Source: Nannochloris sp. 'desiccata' (lineage: Eukaryota > Chlorophyta > Trebouxiophyceae > Chlorellales > Chlorellaceae). Taken from it: a stretch of DNA of 64,000 nt. The notes beneath the pieces were generated by a model. That model had not been told where the DNA came from, searched no databases, and saw nothing but the letters and a program-made list of their open reading frames with translations. Numbering within the stretch: position 1 is the stretch's first letter; each line of letters begins with the position of its first letter. The translations under genes and the position numbers were made by a program. The stretch covers positions 868,001-932,000 of the forward strand of contig JAGTXX020000003.1 in the NCBI GenBank assembly GCA_019044685.2, given 5' to 3'. Below, piece after piece: positions 57,070 to 64,000 of this stretch.

Positions 57070-58554
57070 ATGCCGAGCACTTCCGGGCGCTGTGCATTGC
57101 CCCTCTCTTCTCAAGGTGTTTTGTTTACCCGGCTTTCACACCAGTCTAGGCGGCCCACGCCCATTCTGGCGTCTGCTATGCAACCCCATCACAACGTTTC
57201 TGGCGCCGCGGCAGATTCCTTGTCTAGCCAAGATATCTCTACCTCAGAGGCTTCTACCTACTATAATATCGAGGCCAATGGAGCTAGGTTTCCCCAGGAA
57301 AAGGTACGTGGCTATGCAGAGGTCGCCTACCTTACTGGACGTACCAAAATAGTTGCCAATGAGTTCCCGACAGCACTCGGCATTGATGACTTCTTACATC
57401 GATTAGAGATTGCCTTATACGCGTATGGATTCAATGGAGATAACGCAATTGCAATGGTGAATCTCTGCCGTGATGAAATTACAGTCAGTTTGAAAGTCAA
57501 GATTGATCAAGTTTTCGGATCATCATTCAACACCAACGGCCTTGGAGGTGTGCTTACCTGTGGTGTTACAGGAGTCGCTGCTGGTCTCTCCCACGCCCCT
57601 GTATCTAGTGGATCTGGTAAAGAACGTTATGTATTCTTCTCTTTCCCCCATATCTCTATCGATGCTCGTGGAGAAGTGGGAACTATTTCCCGTCCTGGTC
57701 GCCCAGGCTCTTCCTGTGCCTGCGGTGCTCTCCACCAAGCACTGATAGACATCAAATCCCAGGGTTTGTCGACTAGTTGCAAGATTCCTGGTGTTCATGA
57801 GCCTTTGGATCCTGAATTCACTATTCTTAAACAGCGTTTAGCTCGTCGATTACGATATGATGGAGTCGATGACAATGCTGTGGCCAATTTGAATCTCGTT
57901 GACATTACCCGGGTTGCAGAGCGTACTATCGCCGATGACCTCGATTATTTGATCTCACATACCGTAGACCCTAAAAAAGCTGATTATGCTGTCGTAACAG
58001 GTGTTCAAATTCATAATTGGGGTACTCGATTTGACGATGAGTCACCAAATTTGGAATTTGTCGCTCCTCAATCTGTTTATGTGGTAGTCAATGGCGAGAA
58101 AACTCATTTAGACTTGAATGCTATGCCGTCATTGACCCCACGCCAGGTTCGTATCCTAGCTGGAAAATCTGAAGGTGGTGATGCCAGGTCTCGTGGAGCA
58201 GACGATGTCGTGTGTAATTCTGCAGGCACCTCTACTCTTCGTGAAATAGACCCCCCCTATTTGTACAATTCCAGGGATATTCGTAAACGTCAGAAAGAAC
58301 GTGTGGAGACCTATGCAGATTTGATCACTGAGGAAGGACTCTCACCAGATACCACCTGCCCGTGGCCCTCATGGCAGTCTACTTTGAGAAATACAAAATC
58401 AGTAAAGGAGGATGAGAGCTCAAGGAATAACTCTGCTGTCCATTTTGATTCCAAATTTAGTAGTGTAGATGAGTTGGATGAGTTGTGGACACGGTTGCAG
58501 AGTAAATATTATGGGGAACCCAGGCCTTCAAATTCTGATGGAGAGTCTGATTAG
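57070..58554 (+). CDS. LCIB/LCIC-type theta carbonic anhydrase, plastid
   Basis: An uninterrupted frame of 494 residues from the first ATG. LCIB and LCIC of Chlamydomonas work around the pyrenoid to recapture CO2 under limiting CO2; family members are zinc carbonic anhydrases of theta class. Strong family blocks are DDFLHRLEIALYAYGFNGDNAI, NLCRDEITVSLK, FGSSFNTNGLGGVLTCGVTG (Cys164), FPHISID (His194) and SSCACGALHQAL (Cys216, Cys218), which carry the likely zinc ligands and give a Cys-His-Cys set. The N-terminus (about 1-45) is Ser/Arg/Pro-rich and acid-poor, like a chloroplast transit peptide. The C-terminal 120 residues are variable and acidic. Some family members have lost activity, so catalysis needs testing. 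Confidence 0.92.
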   Translation: MPSTSGRCALPLSSQGVLFTRLSHQSRRPTPILASAMQPHHNVSGAAADSLSSQDISTSEASTYYNIEANGARFPQEKVRGYAEVAYLTGRTKIVANEFPTALGIDDFLHRLEIALYAYGFNGDNAIAMVNLCRDEITVSLKVKIDQVFGSSFNTNGLGGVLTCGVTGVAAGLSHAPVSSGSGKERYVFFSFPHISIDARGEVGTISRPGRPGSSCACGALHQALIDIKSQGLSTSCKIPGVHEPLDPEFTILKQRLARRLRYDGVDDNAVANLNLVDITRVAERTIADDLDYLISHTVDPKKADYAVVTGVQIHNWGTRFDDESPNLEFVAPQSVYVVVNGEKTHLDLNAMPSLTPRQVRILAGKSEGGDARSRGADDVVCNSAGTSTLREIDPPYLYNSRDIRKRQKERVETYADLITEEGLSPDTTCPWPSWQSTLRNTKSVKEDESSRNNSAVHFDSKFSSVDELDELWTRLQSKYYGEPRPSNSDGESD

Positions 58555-59114
58555 GAAAAAATAAAATAAAAATCTTTGCCCCGCCCCCCCGCCCGCCCCT
58601 GTTTTTTTCCTCCTCCTAATTTTCCCACCTACGTAAAGAGTCATTGTACTTTTGCCCCACAGGCTTACCCTATATACCTACCCACCTTTCTTTCATCTGT
58701 CCCCCCCTTGTTAATAATAACCCTGGCTGCTATTTGGTGTTCTTTTTCTCCTTGATCATTGTTTTCCCCCGTTGCCGTGAGCTGCGTGCCTGTGGCTTAA
58801 AGCATTCTGCCGGAATAAGAATAATCAATAATTCTTCAGATTATTTGAAGAACAGCACATTCATATCTCGTTTAAGAGGTTTAGATACTACTACTATTTA
58901 CATAGCATTTGCAAGCACTGCCTTCTTCCTTTATCTCAATTCTGAAATGTAAGAGCGATCTTCTTTCGCTTCCAAACACAACCTGCAGGCTTTTTATTGT
59001 TAGGTCAAAATTACATTAAGTGAGGGGTGGGTTGAGGTGATTAATACATAAGAATGTCGGTCTTTTAGTCATAATTGCATGGTAATTAATATAATTTAAT
59101 ATAAAGTCCAATAA
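58555..59114. other. Convergent intergenic region
   Basis: About 560 bases between the LCIB-like stop and the stop of the KNL1-like candidate. It has C-rich tracts (58580-58600, 58700-58710). A 102-codon plus-strand frame (58644-58952) with a hydrophobic core lacks an ATG context and family match; I do not call it a gene. Confidence 0.4.
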
Positions 59115-60708
59115 TTAAATGCTTTCGGCGGCATTTAAGACTGCAACCAGCGCATCAACTGCAGCAGCGATCCCCTGCCCTTCAACACGCACTGCACTCG
59201 CCTTTTGCGCTTTGTCAGGACCAATGGAATCATTTCCACTGATCGAGACAACTCTAATAACATCATATCCAGCAGGCCAGCTCTGCTCCACCGCCAACTG
59301 AACAGCAATATTGCCACAACCACCACTGTTGAACTGCAACGTCGGCACTGACACACTTACAAATGCAGCATCAACTGTCGTCCCAGGGAACCTTTCCTGG
59401 ACTTCCTGTGCTAAAGCACGACGATGTAAAACACCAGCAAGACGGGATCGTACTTCTCGTACGACAAACTCAGCTTTTCGCGCTCCAGCAACGGCAGCAT
59501 CGACTATGTCCGAGGTGTCGATGTCGGGCGGGGACAAGACGGCACCAGTGACAATAAAAGAAGAAGAGTCCATTGTTAATGTGAGTGTATGTGTACCGTG
59601 ACTGCAAGATTCCAATGAGGATCCAGCAGAAACTGCTGTAGTAGGGTATGCAGTTGATAGCCCCAATTCCAAAGTACTACTTGTGACTTCATCACCGTTG
59701 TCGTCCCGTGCAGATTGAGTATTCATGGTGCTGGAAAGTACTTTAACACCTCCAAGATTCTGTAATAGAGCGACATTCTCTTCAGACCATGCAGAAGTAG
59801 ATGCGAAACGAGAACAAGTTTGTGCTGATGATGCTTCACCACTACGAGCAGCTCTCTGTTCTTCCAAATCAGTCAGCTCTGCCCGAGCAACACCCGTCGC
59901 CTCTCTTTCTATGGGTAAGACAGCCTCCAACTCGTAAATTTGGGTGAGCTGCGCTGCGATTTGAGCTTCTAAAGCACAAGCTTGTGCTTCTTCCTCTGCT
60001 AATGCAGCATGGCATTCAGCTTCGTTGATTCCTTCAGGGACGGCAGGAGGCATAGCTGCGTCGGCAGCAACAGCGGCATTGATATCTTCTTGTAGACGTG
60101 CCATTGTGGAGGCCGCTGAGGCATTGATCTGTTGGATTTCTTGAAGCATGGCTGTGATTTCAGCAATAATGCCGTTGATCTCATTTTGTGTTTCCCCGTT
60201 TTGTGCTTTCAATGTACGTAAACGTTCAATAGTTTTATTGCCTTCTTCTTCAAATTGGGCAAGCTGAATCTCCTCGGTACCATTAGGAAGACCATCTGCA
60301 AGAGCTGCAATAAACTCATCCTTGACGACATAGTGTAAAAAGGTATTTTTAAGAGAACTGAATTGTCTCTTCATTCTTCTCATGTCAGCTTCGCCTACTC
60401 CGGCAGATTGTTCCTTTGCCGTCTCTTGGATAACATCGAAGCGTTTATTGCAACCATCTTGAAGCAGCTGTAAAGCCCTGCAGTGAGAAAATCAAATGTT
60501 AAATTTACCAACCGTCAAATAATTCCATTGGCAAAATTCAGGATGAAAACAACCCTACTTACGTCTGAAAATTAGGCACAGATGGTGCCTGCAGCGCCTT
60601 GATCACATCATCTACGTCTACTCTCTGGGTGGCGTTCAAGTGCTGAGAGACTTCGCAAAAACTCAATCTTTTTGTGATGCCTTGCGTCAAATCCATGTTC
60701 TCCGCCAT
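59115..60708 (-). CDS. Coiled-coil protein, possibly KNL1/Spc7-like kinetochore component
   Basis: Two exons, 60708-60563 and 60477-59115, give 502 residues. The start MAENMDLTQG has a MELT-like MDLT; the following TKRLSFCEVSQHLN loosely resembles the Spc7 family entry block. Residues about 110-270 form a long coiled coil (EEEGNKTIERLRTLKAQN and similar). The last 200 residues alternate strands and helices (LELGLSTAYPTTAV; SVSVPTLQFNSGGCG; a final helix AVDALVAVLNAAE), which could be an RWD-type pair. That order, MELT, coil and RWD, is the KNL1/Spc105 plan, but only loosely matched and much shorter at the N-terminus. Another kinetochore or cytoskeletal coiled-coil protein is equally possible. 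Confidence 0.55.
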
Positions 60709-61053
60709 GATTGCTGGCTTGGAATATAGATAAAAATTAAAAAAATCAGCTTTCTTGAATTTAGGAATGCGAAGCGAGGCTTTCGTGTAGGGCAGATGAA
60801 GTACCTTTTAGAAAACGGACTTTCCTTCCGACGCTTTGAACAGCAAGCCCTCACCTTCTGCTCTTGGCGCTCTTATAGAGTCTATGTTCTATGACTAGTT
60901 GCTAAGAAGGACTATTACATAGTTGCTGATCAAAACATTGATTGGTGTCGGCGCATATTTCAATGCCGAGATTTCAAAACGGTACTATCAAGAGCAAAGT
61001 GTCACACCCCGTAACCCCGGCGACTGCTTCTGTTGGGCGGTTCCTTCAAAAGC
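60709..61053. other. Spacer between two minus-strand genes
   Basis: This 345-base gap holds the promoter of the KNL1-like candidate and the 3' end of the orphan gene at 61054. No frame, repeat or structured RNA is evident. Confidence 0.4.
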
Positions 61054-61868
61054 TCACTGGCGCGGAGCATGACGATACCAAGGTGGGAGCAAAGGGACAG
61101 TAGTCTTGAGTTGAAGGTCGATAAGAGCACGAGCTTCATCATCAGATATTTTCTGCACACAGGAAAAGGAACAGCTGCATATAACAAAGCGCTCGTTCTC
61201 AAAAAAGCAAATCACGAAAAATCCTCTTACCGCAGGGTTCAGCTGCTTTTTGGAAGCCATGATGTGTAGCTTACTAGCAATGCGACGTGTTTTCTTCTCG
61301 AAATCCTCGCCCTCCCCGATCTGGGTGCTTACGTTCTCTTGTTGGTGCTGGGCCACTCCACAACTCTTCAAAGGAGAGCTTGCTTCAAAGCTTGCAGAGG
61401 CACTCTGATGAGGAACAGCGGAAATATATGAAGGAATCTGATCTGTATTTGAAGAAGCCAGAAGAGAAGCTTGAATTTCTTCAGGGGTGAACGGAGCGCG
61501 TGGGATGGGTGGAGCAGCTTGACCTGAGTGAGTTTGTCGAAAGATAAATACTTTAGTGTGCGAATAAGTGCGAGAAAAGGAGGGGGAAAGGCTCCAGAAA
61601 TAAAGAATAATCAACTGTTTTAAAGAGTAGTATTATGTGCATATATTTAGGTCTATTGTAGCCAACCTATAGCTGTATCCCACACAGAAGGAAGCAAGTA
61701 AGAGAAGGTGGAGAGGGAAGGAGGCTCCTCGTCAGAGTGGGGAGTGATAAAGATGCTATTCACGTTCCAGACATCGCTCAAGAAAGGGATACTGGCGGGC
61801 TCGCTGAAAGGATGCACGTTTGCTCGATGCAGAAGCAAGTATGTCTCATACCACGCAGGTACGGACAT
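61054..61868 (-). CDS. Orphan three-exon protein, function unknown
   Basis: Exons 61868-61667, 61523-61231 and 61152-61054 give 197 residues. All three joins keep the frame, though the first donor is GTTGGC, weaker than the genome's usual GTAAG. The N-terminus MSVPAWYETYLLLHRANVHPF is amphipathic; the middle is Ser/Ala/Gln-rich; the C-terminal 35 residues (KISDDEARALIDLQLK and VPLLPPWYRHAPRQ) look like a conserved end with a short helix and a Pro/Trp/Tyr motif. I recognise no family. It lies between the KNL1-like candidate and the plastid CxxC gene. The call rests on codon continuity and phases, not homology. Confidence 0.5.
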
Positions 61869-62158
61869 CTTGGCTGTTGCTTTCAAAAGCGAGCAAGCAA
61901 GCGAGCACCCCACAACGCTGAAGCAAGCAAGGACCTAAGAGGGAGGCTTGATATATGAATATACTATAGAAATCTTCAATTAGAAGTGATTATAATTGCT
62001 AGCTTTCTGCAGAGCTTGACAATTTTATTCTATTTTTTGCGCACAAGTCTCTGTTTTCTTTCTTTAAAGGAGCCCTCGCGTGTTTTCCTCTGAACCACCT
62101 TCCAGAACACAACTTTCAGATTCTATCTGTTTCTTTTGGCCATTACATGTATTACTAG

Positions 62159-62860
62159 TTAAGATTCATTTTCACTTTTCATTTTGATGCTACTAATTCT
62201 ATTCTTCTCTTCTGAAGAAGCACGCCTGCTATCTTCCTGCCCTTTTGGCAGAGGTGGTGGCACCGAATAAAAAATGCTCTTCTGCCCTTTTGGTTGATTC
62301 AAAGGCCCTCCGTTTCCAGGATCTCTAATTGTAGAAAATAAAAACATCTTCCACCCTAACCAAGGAAGCATTCCGCCACATTGCGTACACTTTCGCAGTA
62401 CTTTTCCTCTTTGAACGAGTCCTTTTCCCAAACACTCTGGGCATCGTCTTTGGATTATTATTCTTTTTCCAAATTCATAACTAGCGATGATAAATGGCAC
62501 CACACCAGCTACAAAACCTGCGTAAATCTCCCAGCCTGGTTCTATCGGGGAAGGGGTACATGGCGTAGTCGCTACAGATGAGGCTGAAGCTGCAAGCTCC
62601 GTAGCAGCAGTAGCAGCGGCAGCCGAAGATGTTGACCACAAAAAGGACAATAACAAAGCTGATACATTTCTGGTATGTAGCCCGGAACTTGAACTGGTAT
62701 CGGTCTGTTGTAAACATTTGCTACTCCTACTAGGTTCACTTTGAGAACACCATACTATTTTTGATCTTCTGCAGCAAGATGGAATCGCACTAAAATTAGA
62801 GTGTGCATAGCTACAATGAGGTGCAAATGCAGGGTTGCATTTGAAGCCGGATAGCTTCAT
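62159..62860 (-). CDS. Plastid membrane protein with CxxC zinc-finger-like motif
   Basis: A frame of 233 residues from the first ATG at 62860; the frame stays open upstream without an ATG. Residues 1-70 are Ser/Lys/Cys-rich, like a transit peptide; a second Ala/Thr/Ser run ending in small residues (about 88-110) may be a thylakoid-transfer or spacer segment. One hydrophobic helix (YAGFVAGVVPFIIASYEF, about 128-145) is followed at once by RRCPECLGKGLVQ and LRKCTQCGGMLPW, two CxxC pairs as in DnaJ-type or BSD2-like zinc knuckles. This layout, helix then paired CxxC, is seen in small green-lineage plastid proteins tied to photosystem or Rubisco assembly. The exact family is not assigned. Confidence 0.75.
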   Translation of the reverse strand: MKLSGFKCNPAFAPHCSYAHSNFSAIPSCCRRSKIVWCSQSEPSRSSKCLQQTDTSSSSGLHTRNVSALLLSFLWSTSSAAAATAATELAASASSVATTPCTPSPIEPGWEIYAGFVAGVVPFIIASYEFGKRIIIQRRCPECLGKGLVQRGKVLRKCTQCGGMLPWLGWKMFLFSTIRDPGNGGPLNQPKGQKSIFYSVPPPLPKGQEDSRRASSEEKNRISSIKMKSENES

Positions 62861-63777
62861 TGTGATGCAAGTACTTTTGCTTTGAGTCGAAATGAGCTTT
62901 TGAAGGCAACTTGAAAGCTGAGAACTAAATTTGAGCACCCTAAAGTTTTCAGCTCACAAGCGCTCGAGAGTGGATTTAGGATCTCAGAGACATGGAGAGA
63001 CTTTTGCGATTTAGTCCCAGAGAGACCTCCGCAGGTCTGTATTAATACCCCTGCGCCCCCCTGTTGTGCGCATAGCACCGATTTTTTTCAACTGATCTTT
63101 TTATGAAAACAGCGATCATTTTTAATCGGTGATTAAAACTGGCCCCCAGCTCTTGTCAGCGGACAAGCAGCAAGCCATATGTTTCAGCTTGGGCATCAGG
63201 GCCCTGCTGCAGACTACTTGCCGTCTTCCTCTCAGTCTAATCAGCCGTCCGCGGCGGAACCCCCGGCGGTGTGCCCCGACTTGCTTACTTGTGCGTGCGG
63301 GCAAAAGTAGAAATGATTCTGCCAGGGTCAATGCCTGTAGCTGTATATGTATGAATGCAAACGCTATTTTCGTATCATGTCGTGGCGGAATTGTGATGCG
63401 ACAGGCACTGTGACTCCCATTCATTTTGAGCTTGAGCTCCGCCACCGTCTGCTGAAAATTCAAATGAAATCGTTTATTTTATGACAGAGGTAGCTGCATA
63501 GGGAAACCTTCTACATAAAAGAGAGAAAGGCACTTTAATAAATGGAATGAAAGAGTAGTGAGAAACAGTAGATATCTTATCGAAATAAAGTTTAATTTAT
63601 TTGCTGATTTAAAACAAAATGTTAATACCTAAAATTGAAAATTTGAAGAGAGAGAAAACAGCTCAGCTTCCTGGGACCCGGGTTAGGGCCTTTTGTAACG
63701 AACGGACACTTGGTAACCCAGAAATGAAAGAAAACAAATCAAACAGGTACATTTCTAATCGGACACTACTCAGGAGC
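62861..63777. other. Mixed intergenic region, no clear gene
   Basis: About 900 bases. On the minus strand a 113-codon frame (63122-63463) is Arg/His-rich with no family match. At 63023-63038 there is an inverted repeat AGACCT-CCGC-AGGTCT followed by palindrome GTATTAATAC at 63039-63048. The middle is GC-rich (63180-63300), unlike the flanks. No tRNA or rRNA gene is recognisable. Confidence 0.4.
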
Positions 63778-64000
63778 TCATATAGATAAACTAAATGCCC
63801 CCGACTTGTAAAGAATCCCAAGAAAAACTGAAGAGCCGAAGACAGCAGCAACTCTAGTCATGAGAGTGACGCTCTTGTCTAAACTATGATAGTACTTGGT
63901 AAGGCCTTCCTTGACGAGCATGATGCTCTGGTCTAAACGGTGAAATTCCTCTTTGAGAAGCATGGCGTTCTTACTCGTATCTTCTTTGAGGAGCTTGATT
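63778..64000 (-). CDS. Partial protein: Leu/Lys/Glu repeats followed by a C-terminal membrane helix
   Basis: The frame is open to the window edge, so the N-terminal part is missing. The visible 73 residues contain degenerate repeats of the form (L/V)KE..., each ending near LD(Q/K)S(I/V): LLKEEFHRLDQSIM and LVKEGLTKYYHSLDKSVTLM. They are likely a coiled coil. A hydrophobic segment (VAAVFGSSVFLGILY) and a short tail GAFSLSI follow, giving a tail-anchored topology. The family is unknown. The repeat is visible in the DNA as partly matching blocks of about 42-60 bases. Confidence 0.6.
   Translation of the reverse strand, partial: IKLLKEDTSKNAMLLKEEFHRLDQSIMLVKEGLTKYYHSLDKSVTLMTRVAAVFGSSVFLGILYKSGAFSLSI

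Noticed and set aside
58644..58952. 102-codon plus-strand frame with hydrophobic core after LCIB
   Set aside because: It lacks an ATG context and family match, and lies where 3' UTR is expected.
63122..63463. 113-codon Arg/His-rich frame on the minus strand
   Set aside because: Its composition follows the local GC-rich patch. No domain or splice support was found.
1..64000. Prokaryotic-style systems: CRISPR arrays, toxin-antitoxin, phage or transposon genes
   Set aside because: There are no regularly spaced repeats, integrase or transposase motifs, or terminal inverted repeats. Gene structure is eukaryotic throughout.
1..64000. tRNA, rRNA and spliceosomal RNA genes
   Set aside because: No B-box-like GGTTCGAATCC, rRNA core or U-snRNA signature was recognised by eye in the intergenic regions. 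A covariance-model search would be decisive.

Overview
This window is eukaryotic nuclear DNA, most likely from a green alga. Genes are packed on both strands and many carry short GT-AG introns (about 60-220 bases) with GTAAG-type donors. Photosynthetic and green-lineage markers point to an alga: an LCIB-type theta carbonic anhydrase, two small plastid-type membrane proteins, a GRIK/SnAK-like kinase, a secreted protein with an (SP)n spacer, a secreted Ala-Pro-rich RCC1-repeat protein, and plant-like versions of virilizer, a UBE3B-type HECT ligase and HDAC11. The genus cannot be named from the sequence. Exon joins were chosen by eye from splice sites, reading phase and family conservation.

Layout. 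0.5-5.6 kb: a five-exon polytopic receptor-like protein. 5.7-11.7 kb: AP endonuclease, secreted RCC1 protein, RPB4, mitochondrial uL30 and a plastid membrane protein. 11.7-13.2 kb: the longest stretch without a gene. 13.2-16.7 kb: TTP-type CCCH protein and an ANKRD13-like protein. 17.3-20 kb: secreted (SP)n protein. 20.5-25.5 kb: FAD-Rieske oxidoreductase, GT14-like glycosyltransferase and thioredoxin-like protein. 25.8-33.2 kb: RFC5-type clamp loader subunit, a 1392-residue kinase and an ILR1-like amidohydrolase. 33.4-41.3 kb: proteasome alpha2, MLH3, an orphan, HDAC11-like and YKT6. 41.4-52.2 kb: BAHD acyltransferase, PUS7 and VIRMA. 52.5-58.6 kb: HECT ligase, a small B12D/NDUFA4-like candidate and LCIB-like carbonic anhydrase. 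59-64 kb: a KNL1-like candidate, an orphan, a plastid CxxC protein and a partial gene at the edge.

Most genes are unrelated housekeeping genes, and several start head-to-head about 300-430 bases apart. Recurring themes are genome maintenance (AP endonuclease, RFC5, MLH3), RNA metabolism (RPB4, CCCH, PUS7, VIRMA) and cell surface or sensing (receptor, RCC1 and (SP)n proteins, kinase). No prokaryotic-style defence system, CRISPR array or transposon was seen. The best leads for new biology are the receptor at 565-5608, the kinase joined to a degenerate cyclic-nucleotide-binding-like domain at 27219-31547, the two secreted proteins, and several orphan or divergent genes.
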